Source of the DNA: Alteromonadaceae bacterium BrNp21-10
Lineage (GTDB): Bacteria; Pseudomonadota; Gammaproteobacteria; Enterobacterales; Alteromonadaceae
Length of the DNA stretch: 64,000 nucleotides
NCBI GenBank assembly: GCA_030418115.1
Contig: JAUHQD010000016.1
Span: 27,509-91,508, forward strand
Reading direction: 5' to 3'
This document shows, in pieces, positions 8,888-16,565 of the stretch. The notes under the pieces are model-generated. The model saw only the letters and a program-made list of their open reading frames with translations, had not been told where the DNA came from and did not search any database. The number at the start of each line of letters is the position of its first letter. Within the stretch, counting starts at the first letter, position 1. Both the position numbers and the translations under genes were made by a program.

Positions 8888-9145
8888 CGAGCCCCTCCCA
8901 AGGGCCCGAGTCACTTTCTTGTGGATAAGAAAGTGACCAAAGAATCCTAGCTCCGCCAACTTTCTGAATCCGAATTAAATGTCCATTCTAATATCGAACC
9001 GGCGCGAGGTAGCTTCCTTGCAAAGCGCGCGCCTTGGCAAAACGTCCTGTTTTGCCATTCGACGAATGGTCATTTAATTCGGGAAAGTTGAGTCGCAATT
9101 TACCGATCTGAAGAGCCGCCAATGAATGTCTCTGTTGTGCCAACA
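8888..9145 (+). repeat. Structured dispersed element, copy A
   Basis: A noncoding element with five nested or successive inverted repeats. H1: 8888-8910. H2: GTCACTTTCTT (8910-8920) with AAGAAAGTGAC (8927-8937). H3, long: CAACTTTC (8957) plus CCGAATTAAATG (8970) plus CATTC with GAATG (9064), CATTTAATTCGG (9071) and GAAAGTTG (9083). H4: GGCGCG (9001) with CGCGCC (9028). H5: GGCAAAAC (9036) with GTTTTGCC (9049). Copy B at 42766 has the same plan with different but complementary stem sequences. No ORF is supported. The rest of 8797-9285 holds short palindromes and the left inverted repeat of the neighbouring cassette. Confidence 0.8.
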
Positions 9146-9181
9146 GCAGTAATTCCGCACTTTAATCATAACTTCTGGTCT

Positions 9182-9262
9182 ACGCCCAAAGCGGACTAAA
9201 TAACTTAACGGGTTGAACGGTAAACTTGGTGTGACAAATGATACGTTTCAGCGAACCTGACC
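9182..9262 (+). repeat. Left inverted repeat of the cassette
   Basis: Matches the reverse complement of 12661-12742. It starts 37 bp after structured element copy A and ends 23 bp before the stop of the large gene. Confidence 0.85.
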
Positions 9263-9272
9263 TCGCAGGTTC
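9253..9272 (-). terminator. Hairpin downstream of the cassette gene
   Basis: GAACCTG (9253-9259) and CAGGTTC (9266-9272) form a perfect 7-bp stem 14 bp past the minus-strand stop codon. There is no T-run, so termination is only possible. Confidence 0.35.
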
Positions 9273-9285
9273 TATGTGAATAAAA

Positions 9286-12200
9286 CTAACTAGTCGTTTT
9301 TTCTTCTCGTAATTTATCAGCTTTTTCAATAAATGAAAGTAAGTCTTGTTCTGTAGTCCATTCAGAATGAGGCCTTGTCATGGATAAATTATGTGCTTTT
9401 TCAGTTAGACTATTTAGCTCACAGTGATTGTTAACTCCTAGTTCATTAAGGTAGTACTCACACCATTTTGTAAATGCAAAAATCCAAAGTGACACTTTTA
9501 AGGCATCGTTCCATTTTGACCAGTTAGTTGTACTTGCAAGAGGTTGATGAATAACTTGTCTCTGTTTATTAAGAGCTTCACCAAGTAATTGTAAAGATAC
9601 ACTTTGCTGCTTTGAGCTACTGTACGCAAAAAGATAGGCACAAATATTAGTTGCTTTCGCTTCACAGCCACTAGTAAATAGAAGGGAGTTACCTCTGTTT
9701 TTCTTGTCTAGTGAGTCTAATAAGTCTTTGAGCCAGATTTTACTTGCATCATCAAAATTTGCACGAGAGTTAGATAGAAGAGGATTAATTATATCGTTAA
9801 ATTGCCATAATTCCATCCACCCTAATTGGTTCATATGCCCTCTCATAGAATCTATAAGAAGGTCTAAATCTTCATAAAGAACTTCTGGCGGTAGCGAACT
9901 ATGCAATTCTGAGATTACTTTTTCACAAAGCTCTTTATTTTCTTCTCTTTTAGACATGCGGTTAAGCACCCATCCATAGAACTGAATTTGCTCTTTAGTG
10001 CTAAAGGCCGAAACTTGAGCCAACACATCTTCAACATCATTTAACGTTTTCAGTTTTTGCTCAAGAATATTCCACCCAAGCCACTTAATGAAAGGTAAGC
10101 TACTATTTAATAATGTTTTTTGCTGGAAATCATGAACATTATCAAATGCATGGCTCAATGATATTTCATTTATAATCTGACCTAGAAGTGATAGCCGAAT
10201 CGTTTCTGTAGATGAGAACTCACTAGTTAAGTGGTTAACCTCTTTTTCAATATGCTTTACAAGTATCTCGGGGGCGTTAACCCAAATTAGTTTAACTGCG
10301 TATAACTCAGCCCATGTAAGACATTTATGTTTGACCATGCGGTGAAAATGTTCAAGCCTGATAGGATCACTTAAACAGTCTTTAAGTGAACTGTTAAAGT
10401 AGCAGGGATCAATTACAGATACATAATTTTCATCATCAGTTCTCTTTCTTTGAAACGAAGATGATAAAAAAGCAGATAAAAAAGCTATAAACTTTGTCTC
10501 TTTTTTTAGCTCTGTGAGGTTGTCATCCCCGACTGGGGTGTAAGCTAATATTTCACCAGCTATATTCCATGCCGATTCTGAATTAACCAGCCCTCCTCCT
10601 ATTTCTCTGGCACAATTGATAAAACCTTTCTTTTCTAATTTATGCAGTGACTTGTTTTCTAGAATGCCCAATTCTGCCATTTTATTTTTTAAGTCAGCTC
10701 TACTTAGGCCTTTCAATTTCGGTTGTTCGAGCCATAAAGCTAGCAAGTCACCAGCAATTTCATTATCAAGAACTGTTAGAGGTTCATGCAGTACTGTTGC
10801 CTCTTCTTTTATGTTTTCAGAATCAAATAACAAAGATAAAGCATCACGTGAGTTATCTTCATTAGGTATATTCAACTTTTGAACTAAATCGAATGAGTAT
10901 TGATTGACCTTATACAATACATCTGTAGGAATTGGAGTTATCAATAAAGGGTAGTTTTCAGCTGCTTTTTGAAATGAGTTAGATAAGTGAAACCCTTCAA
11001 TAGGAAGCCCATCTTGTCCATGAATCAATATATACCGATCGTGGAGACTTCCTTCTTTCATTCCATATATAACAAGCTTGTTATTTTTAAGCTGCTTTTT
11101 GTGATGATTACAGTTGGCTATCAGGTTATTGATTCCATTGCTTACTTTAGTGTCAGAATCCCTTCTTCTTGGTTTATCGGGATCTATAGGCTTTGGAATA
11201 CTTCTAAAAACTGTACAGCTTGCCATTGAGGGAATATAAAGTGTCAATAAACCCAATCCAGCATCCTCAAAGTAAGGATCTAAGATAGTTATATGTTGTT
11301 TATGGTGCTTCTCTATTATCCCCTTAAACCACTCTACAAACTGTAATCGTCCTTCACCACTACTCTCACTGATTCTAGGGAAAAACTGCCCTTTAGATTT
11401 CTTTGGATACAGTGTTTTGAAAGTGTTCTTTAGTTGCTGATTTACCGTAACCCATGAGTCAACCTTTCTACCACCAATCTTAGTATTCGATGCATGATTC
11501 TTTAAAGAAGAAGTCAAAGCTTTAACAACTCGGTCACTTTGTTTTTTATTAGTTGTTTTATCAAGCCAATCAAAATTTACAGAGTTAGAATTATTATCTG
11601 AAAATCCAATATTAAAGTTCATTTCACGAACATAACTTACTTTGTAGCGGCTACAAAGATATCCCTCATTCGGTGGTGAGGCTGGAAACCCGAATATTTC
11701 AATATATGTGCTATCCGCTGATTTGAATAACTTCTCAGTTAAATCAAAAGTGTAAGTGAACAGCCCATCTTTGTTTTTTGTCGTTTCAACTATACTGGAA
11801 TGCAAAATTTGTGAGCCGCTTTCAACACTTAGACGAAACTGAAACCGTTCAAATTTTGGTAATTGTGAAGATTCAAATTGAATTTTAACCCCTTCATTGT
11901 GATTGAAATCTACTGTTAAAAGGCTCTTTTCATGTTCATCAAGCGTGGGGAAAATTAGTAATTCAATATCACCTAATCTAGCGTTATCAGCCTTACCAAA
12001 GTCCATCCCTGTGTCAGTATTAAGACTATTTACAATCATCTCTATTACATTGATATCATAGCTTTCCAGTACGGATAATAACTTTAGTTTGTCATTTTGT
12101 ATGACTGATGCACTTAAAGCTCCAGCACACCCATGTGGGCTTGTCAGGGTATGTGGAGAGTGAGCATCACGGTTGAGTAGATATGCTACTGGCCTATAAA

Positions 12201-12597
12201 TAACATTTTCATTGTCAAAACGAGTACTACCAAACTTCTTTGATAGCTTTTTCGAATGAAACCTCAGATTTAGCTCTGTACTTATCTCTTCAATAGTCTT
12301 GCCTTCAACAACTTTTGTAAGAAGCTCTTTACATTGACTACTTGAAATATAAAGGTTTAACTTATGTACACTAGCTTTAATGGAATCAAAGGTCTGAGAT
12401 GTATCTTTATCACTGCCTGACCAAGTATCATTGATAAAATTATAAGGGAGTAAGCGGCCATAAATTATGCGGTTTTCTATGCCTTCGTTATCGTTAATCT
12501 GTAGTATCCATAACTGCAATACACATGAGTGTTCTCCTATAGAGAACAATTTTTCTAATCTACTATCACTTAACAGATCAGTAAGATCGTAAGACAT
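9286..12597 (-). CDS. Large protein with a PLD-like (HDR-type) domain; candidate defence protein
   Basis: A 1103-residue cytoplasmic protein without signal peptide or membrane segments. The middle region, residues about 435-560, has the marks of a phospholipase-D-like fold: ITILDPYFEDAG (near 437), then LHDRYILIHG (near 517) and EGFHLSNSFQ (near 533). His-Asp-Arg replaces the usual HxK, as in the MITD1 C-terminal PLD-like family. The N-terminal ~350 residues and the C-terminal ~500 residues (helical, Trp- and Leu-rich) match nothing I can name with confidence; the protein may belong to what is annotated as the VPA1262 family. It is the only gene inside 80-bp inverted repeats, in a repeat-rich accessory region, and is A+T-rich. 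A nuclease-type anti-phage role is inferred, not shown. Confidence 0.8.
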   Translation of the reverse strand: MSYDLTDLLSDSRLEKLFSIGEHSCVLQLWILQINDNEGIENRIIYGRLLPYNFINDTWSGSDKDTSQTFDSIKASVHKLNLYISSSQCKELLTKVVEGKTIEEISTELNLRFHSKKLSKKFGSTRFDNENVIYRPVAYLLNRDAHSPHTLTSPHGCAGALSASVIQNDKLKLLSVLESYDINVIEMIVNSLNTDTGMDFGKADNARLGDIELLIFPTLDEHEKSLLTVDFNHNEGVKIQFESSQLPKFERFQFRLSVESGSQILHSSIVETTKNKDGLFTYTFDLTEKLFKSADSTYIEIFGFPASPPNEGYLCSRYKVSYVREMNFNIGFSDNNSNSVNFDWLDKTTNKKQSDRVVKALTSSLKNHASNTKIGGRKVDSWVTVNQQLKNTFKTLYPKKSKGQFFPRISESSGEGRLQFVEWFKGIIEKHHKQHITILDPYFEDAGLGLLTLYIPSMASCTVFRSIPKPIDPDKPRRRDSDTKVSNGINNLIANCNHHKKQLKNNKLVIYGMKEGSLHDRYILIHGQDGLPIEGFHLSNSFQKAAENYPLLITPIPTDVLYKVNQYSFDLVQKLNIPNEDNSRDALSLLFDSENIKEEATVLHEPLTVLDNEIAGDLLALWLEQPKLKGLSRADLKNKMAELGILENKSLHKLEKKGFINCAREIGGGLVNSESAWNIAGEILAYTPVGDDNLTELKKETKFIAFLSAFLSSSFQRKRTDDENYVSVIDPCYFNSSLKDCLSDPIRLEHFHRMVKHKCLTWAELYAVKLIWVNAPEILVKHIEKEVNHLTSEFSSTETIRLSLLGQIINEISLSHAFDNVHDFQQKTLLNSSLPFIKWLGWNILEQKLKTLNDVEDVLAQVSAFSTKEQIQFYGWVLNRMSKREENKELCEKVISELHSSLPPEVLYEDLDLLIDSMRGHMNQLGWMELWQFNDIINPLLSNSRANFDDASKIWLKDLLDSLDKKNRGNSLLFTSGCEAKATNICAYLFAYSSSKQQSVSLQLLGEALNKQRQVIHQPLASTTNWSKWNDALKVSLWIFAFTKWCEYYLNELGVNNHCELNSLTEKAHNLSMTRPHSEWTTEQDLLSFIEKADKLREEKTTS

Positions 12598-12660
12598 ATC
12601 ATTACCTAAAGCTAGTTGGGTTGTTAAATTTCTAACATGAAACTACTGTGGAAACTGTGG

Positions 12661-12742
12661 GGACAGGTTCGCTGAAACTTATCATTGACCACCAAGTTTA
12701 CCGTTCAACCTGTTAAGTTATTTCGTCCGCTTTGGGTCGAAA
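12661..12742 (-). repeat. Right inverted repeat of the cassette
   Basis: Inverted partner of 9182-9262. It lies 63 bp upstream of the start codon of the large gene, so it may carry or flank its promoter. Confidence 0.85.
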
Positions 12743-12807
12743 AACTGACCTAAATCCAGACTATCAGACAATTTCCAATATGTCTGCTCATCGCTCAATG
12801 GCGCCGG

Positions 12808-12820
12808 TTGGCGTAGCCAA
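12808..12820. repeat. TTGGCGTAGCCAA palindrome
   Basis: Perfect 5-bp arms around GTA, followed by TAAAT. The surrounding 12743-12865 interval contains nothing else that I can identify. Confidence 0.7.
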
Positions 12821-12865
12821 TAAATTTCCATTATTGATGGCAATCCCAAAGGATGCCGATGCTAG

Positions 12866-13063
12866 CTAGTCACCATGAATCACTTTCACTCTTCCCACTT
12901 GGCCGTCTTCTAGTCTGACTTTTATGCCATGTGGGTGGTTGGGGGAGTTGGTTAGTAGGCGTTCTACTATGCCTTCGGTGAGGGTGCCGGTGCGTTGGTG
13001 TTTTTTTAATACTACTGATACTTTTGCGCCAATTTTTATGCTGGCTCTTATGTTTCCGCTCAT
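12866..13063 (-). CDS. ywbE: YwbE family protein
   Basis: A 65-residue protein matching the YwbE/DUF2196 family over its full length; the typical stretches VLKKHQRTGTLTEGIVE and NSPNHPHGIKVRLEDGQVG are present. The small beta-rich fold resembles nucleic-acid-binding folds, but the function is not established. It lies 33 bp downstream of rlmF on the same strand, so the two are probably co-transcribed, which fits a role around ribosomes or RNA (inference). Confidence 0.85.
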   Translation of the reverse strand: MSGNIRASIKIGAKVSVVLKKHQRTGTLTEGIVERLLTNSPNHPHGIKVRLEDGQVGRVKVIHGD

Positions 13064-13096
13064 TATTATTCCTTGTTTAGCTAAAAGCTGTAGCGT

Positions 13097-14065
13097 CTAA
13101 AATCGCCACGCGACAAAGCGGCTGATTTTGCTGCCTTGGCTCATGTTGATGGTTTTTACGTCTGTTGCTTGTATGTCGTTTAATTGCTGATAGATAGCAT
13201 GTAAATTCTGTTTTTTCGAAACTAAACAAGTAAACCATTGTACCTGTTTGGCGTAATCCAAACTTTCGATAATCATCTGTTTGATAAACGCCGCTTCGCC
13301 CCCGTGGCACCATAGTTCGTTGTGCTGACCGGCAAAATTCAGATGTTGTTTCTCGTGCTTAGTGAAAGGTGTGCTTTTGTTGCCGCGTTTTTGTTTGTTT
13401 CTACCAAGGTTATGGTTTTTACGTTGGCTGCCGGCATTGGCCTCTTGAGCGCTGGCATGAAATGGCGGATTACACAGGGTAAAGCTAAATTGGTCATCTG
13501 GCTGGATAATGCCTTTAAAAATCTGGGCAGGGTTTGTTTGTTGACGAATAGTGACGCTATTTTTGATGTTTTTATTGGCGTTAACAATCAGCTGTGCAGA
13601 TTTAAACGAAGTGGGGTCAAGCTCACTACCGACAAAATGCCAGCCAAACAGTTGGCTGCCAATAATAGGGTAAATAACATTAGCACCCACACCAATATCT
13701 AACCCGACGATCTTGTTCTTTTGGCGAGGAGGAGTTGTGGCTAACAAATCGGCAATATGATGAATATAGTCGGCTCTGCCGGGTACCGGAGGGCATAAAT
13801 AACCGTCGGGAATATCCCAAATCTCTAATTTGTAATAGTGCTTGAGTAACGCGCGGTTAAGGGTTTTTACGGCTAGAGCATTACTAAAATCAATAGTCGG
13901 TCGTCTATCTGCTTGATGCACTACAAACTGCGCCAATTCCGGCGATGCTTTAAGTAGCCGACTAAAGTCGTAACCCTCTTTATGTAAATTGTTGGGATGC
14001 ATGCTGTCTCTAATTTCGTCTAAATCAATGCACGGATTGGTGCTATAAGAGCAATTCAATGGCAA
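13097..14065 (-). CDS. rlmF: 23S rRNA (adenine(1618)-N6)-methyltransferase RlmF
   Basis: Methylates A1618 of 23S rRNA using S-adenosylmethionine. Seen: the family opening MHPNNLHKEGYDF (residue 22), WDIPDGYLCPPVPGRADY (83-100), the SAM motif GLDIGVGAN (121-129) and the catalytic NPPF (199-202). The protein is 322 residues; its C-terminus stops at SRFVAWRF, about a dozen residues sooner than E. coli RlmF. The first ~20 residues are poorly conserved and Met22 is a possible alternative start. ywbE follows on the same strand. Confidence 0.92.
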   Translation of the reverse strand: MPLNCSYSTNPCIDLDEIRDSMHPNNLHKEGYDFSRLLKASPELAQFVVHQADRRPTIDFSNALAVKTLNRALLKHYYKLEIWDIPDGYLCPPVPGRADYIHHIADLLATTPPRQKNKIVGLDIGVGANVIYPIIGSQLFGWHFVGSELDPTSFKSAQLIVNANKNIKNSVTIRQQTNPAQIFKGIIQPDDQFSFTLCNPPFHASAQEANAGSQRKNHNLGRNKQKRGNKSTPFTKHEKQHLNFAGQHNELWCHGGEAAFIKQMIIESLDYAKQVQWFTCLVSKKQNLHAIYQQLNDIQATDVKTINMSQGSKISRFVAWRF

Positions 14066-14153
14066 GAGTTTAGCATTAGCTCGTATTCAAAGAATGTCTA
14101 TTTCTAATGGTTTTGATTGGCATGAATGCCTGCCGAAAAGTTAGCTGCGGGAG

Positions 14154-14166
14154 TTGGCGCAGCCAA
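14154..14166. repeat. TTGGCGCAGCCAA palindrome
   Basis: Perfect 5-bp arms followed by TAAAAA, in the 270-bp gap between rlmF and the chemoreceptor gene. Nothing else recognisable is seen in that gap. Confidence 0.7.
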
Positions 14167-14336
14167 TAAAAACCAGCTCAGCGGCTCAATGTTTTAAAAT
14201 ATCCTATAGCAACTCACCAATGGTTTAATTGCTGTGGGCAATACATTTGGATTACTAGGTGTAGACCCTTAATTTTATTATGGTGTGAATATTGCTCTCC
14301 ATCGGATTCATTTAAGTGAATTTGAGAGGTTTCACC

Positions 14337-16487
14337 TTGGTGCAATTGAAAAGTACTGTTATGCAGCTGTCTGCTAAAGAACGAACTTGGTTATCTTGGT
14401 TTGGTGCCAACGGTAAGTTAGCCCTTGGATGTTCTTGTTATTTGAACAAAAGTACCTATTCAATTGTTGAGCAAACGTTTGAGGGGATCGCGGCTACCAG
14501 AGTCCAGTTATTAAAAATGTGGACTAACAATCATTGGGATCATCTTGGTGCGGTGCGCTCTTTACTGGTGCATGGTGATGAGGGGGATTTAATAACATGC
14601 CTGCAACATAAATGTGAAGCGATCGCTGACTTCTCTGAATTATTCTTAGTGGATGAGAGTGGAATCGTTATCGCATCCAGTTATGCGCCTCGGATTGGCC
14701 AGAAACATCTCCAAGAAAAAGCACTGTATCAAGCGGGCCATTCTGAACGTTTTTTACATGGTCCTTATATTGATGATGTAACGCTCAAAATTGGTGCGTC
14801 TAGTTCCAAGTTTCACGACGAAGTGACATTGATGTTTTATCTACCTATTAAGCAGGCTAATAATTCGATTCAGTTGCTATGTGCGCGGGTGCCAAACGAT
14901 GTGATTGGCGACATCATTCAGCGTGAAGCCGGTCATATTTTTTCCGAGTCCGGTGATAACTATTTATTTATGGTGAATTCGAAATTTGATCCCACTATCA
15001 AGCCTGGTATTGCGCTGTCCCGTTCTCGCTTTGAAGATAACGCTTTTAGTCATGGGGAAAATTTAAAATCAGGAGTTAATACAGACTTTGGTGTAGTTAA
15101 AATTGATAAGCACACAGAATTTGAAATCCGCTTTACTGACCCCGCTACCGGAGAGTTACATCCGGGCGTAAGAGAAACCATTAAAAAAGGTGAGAACTTA
15201 TTTGTTACATATCCCGGCTATTCTGATTACCGTCATATTCCGGTAATTGGTAAAGGTGTGACTTTCAGTTTGCCGGGCTCCTTGGATACATGGGGAATGA
15301 TGTGTGAAGGTGATTTAGAGGAAGTTTACCGCCGCCGTTCAATTAATCTCAGTTTAATGAGAATTTATCTGTTTTCGTTAGTAAGCGTTATTGGCGTTAA
15401 CTCAAGCCTATTTCATTTCACCCATTTAGATACGTTAGTTGTTAATGGCATTACTGCTGCAGTTGGAGGGCTGAGTTGTTTGTTATTCTGGCTAGCAGGC
15501 ACCAATAAAGTCTCTAATCGACTTAATGAAATGACCTCGGTTATTCGCACCATAGCTGAAGGCGGCGGTAACTTAACGCAACGTTTAGACCCTAATGCTA
15601 TTAAGCATGATGAAACTGGCGATATGAGTCGTTGGATCAATAGCTTTATCGATAATTTGGACGGCATTGTTGGTCAAGTTATTCAAGCCTCGCATAATGT
15701 TAAGCTGACGAATGAAAATATGTTGGTACACAACCAAGATGCACTAGTGTGTTCAAATCAAGTTCATCAATCTATGTTACACATGCAAGGTTTGATTGGT
15801 GTGCAAAGGAATGAAATCTTGAATGCCGCAGCAGGTGCTGAAGACATGAAAGTGACCATGGCAAAAGTGGTGGCTGAAGCCAACGCCAGCTATAACAATG
15901 CTCGTTCGGGTACCCAAGCTATTCGTGATATTGTTGATAATACGGCGAAGAGCGTTCATTCAATTGATTCCCGTATGAGTGATATAGGTAATATTATTTC
16001 GGTCATAACGGGTATTACAAATCAAACCAATTTACTGGCTCTTAATGCCGCAATTGAGGCCGCGCGCGCAGGCGAACATGGCAGAGGATTTTCGGTTGTT
16101 GCTGACGAGGTTAGGAGTTTAGCTGCAAGAACTGCGACCGCCGCAACGGATATTCAAAACATGATCCAAGGTTTGCAAAATGAGACACAACAAGCCGTAG
16201 AGTTTATGGAAGCCGGGGTTAAAGATGTTGATCAAAGTTTAAAATTAACCGAAGCCAATTCTAGCGAAAACACCGAGTTACATGAATTAGTGCAAAACAT
16301 GTTTGATACCATTAACGTCATAGAGCAGAACAGTTCTAAGAATGGCCAGACCGCGCGTGAAGTAACCAGTGTTACCGAGAGAATGGCGGATGTAATACAT
16401 GAGTTAGCTGGCAGCTCAAATCAGGTGGATACCACTGCCAATAAGTTACAACAACTTGTTAGTGAATTTCAGGTGAGTAGCCGCTGA
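14337..16487 (+). CDS. Methyl-accepting chemotaxis protein with an N-terminal sensor
   Basis: Chemoreceptor controlling the CheA kinase. The C-terminal signalling domain holds the canonical tip [20 protein letters not shown] and [22 protein letters not shown] at 14337 is chosen because GAGAGG lies 8 bp upstream; an in-frame GTG at 14316 and an ATG at 14361 are alternatives. The layout is unusual. About 330 residues of sensor-like sequence come first with no N-terminal membrane segment, then two hydrophobic segments (about residues 340-395), then HAMP-like and signalling parts. The sensor may therefore face the cytoplasm. The ligand is unknown. Confidence 0.85.
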   Translation: MVQLKSTVMQLSAKERTWLSWFGANGKLALGCSCYLNKSTYSIVEQTFEGIAATRVQLLKMWTNNHWDHLGAVRSLLVHGDEGDLITCLQHKCEAIADFSELFLVDESGIVIASSYAPRIGQKHLQEKALYQAGHSERFLHGPYIDDVTLKIGASSSKFHDEVTLMFYLPIKQANNSIQLLCARVPNDVIGDIIQREAGHIFSESGDNYLFMVNSKFDPTIKPGIALSRSRFEDNAFSHGENLKSGVNTDFGVVKIDKHTEFEIRFTDPATGELHPGVRETIKKGENLFVTYPGYSDYRHIPVIGKGVTFSLPGSLDTWGMMCEGDLEEVYRRRSINLSLMRIYLFSLVSVIGVNSSLFHFTHLDTLVVNGITAAVGGLSCLLFWLAGTNKVSNRLNEMTSVIRTIAEGGGNLTQRLDPNAIKHDETGDMSRWINSFIDNLDGIVGQVIQASHNVKLTNENMLVHNQDALVCSNQVHQSMLHMQGLIGVQRNEILNAAAGAEDMKVTMAKVVAEANASYNNARSGTQAIRDIVDNTAKSVHSIDSRMSDIGNIISVITGITNQTNLLALNAAIEAARAGEHGRGFSVVADEVRSLAARTATAATDIQNMIQGLQNETQQAVEFMEAGVKDVDQSLKLTEANSSENTELHELVQNMFDTINVIEQNSSKNGQTAREVTSVTERMADVIHELAGSSNQVDTTANKLQQLVSEFQVSSR

Positions 16488-16565
16488 TGAAACCATTGGG
16501 AGTATGGTGAAATACATTTACTCCCAATGGTTTAAAGGTTTTGTGTTTAGACAAACTGGGTTTGG

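Larger units (their letters stand above)
9182..12742. mobile_element. Single-gene cassette framed by ~80-bp inverted repeats
   Basis: Bases 9182-9262 and 12661-12742 are inverted copies of one another with only a handful of mismatches and small gaps; shared blocks include CCCAAAGCGGAC, GGTTGAACGGTAAACTTGG and TTTCAGCGAACCTG. Between them lies only the 1103-residue gene on the minus strand. There is no transposase or recombinase gene and no clear target duplication outside the repeats. The inside is visibly richer in A+T than its neighbours. The most likely reading is a non-autonomous mobile unit or an island end pair carrying one cargo gene. That it moves is inferred. Confidence 0.65.

Noticed and set aside
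8714..9145. Possible CRISPR array or integron attC series
   Set aside because: The repeats differ in type, spacing and orientation, and no cas or integrase gene is present.
9182..12742. Complete transposon
   Set aside because: No transposase or recombinase is encoded between the inverted repeats and no target duplication could be identified, so only a non-autonomous cassette is claimed.
13322..13702. Plus-strand open frame of 126 codons inside rlmF
   Set aside because: It is antisense to a clearly conserved methyltransferase gene and shows no family motifs.
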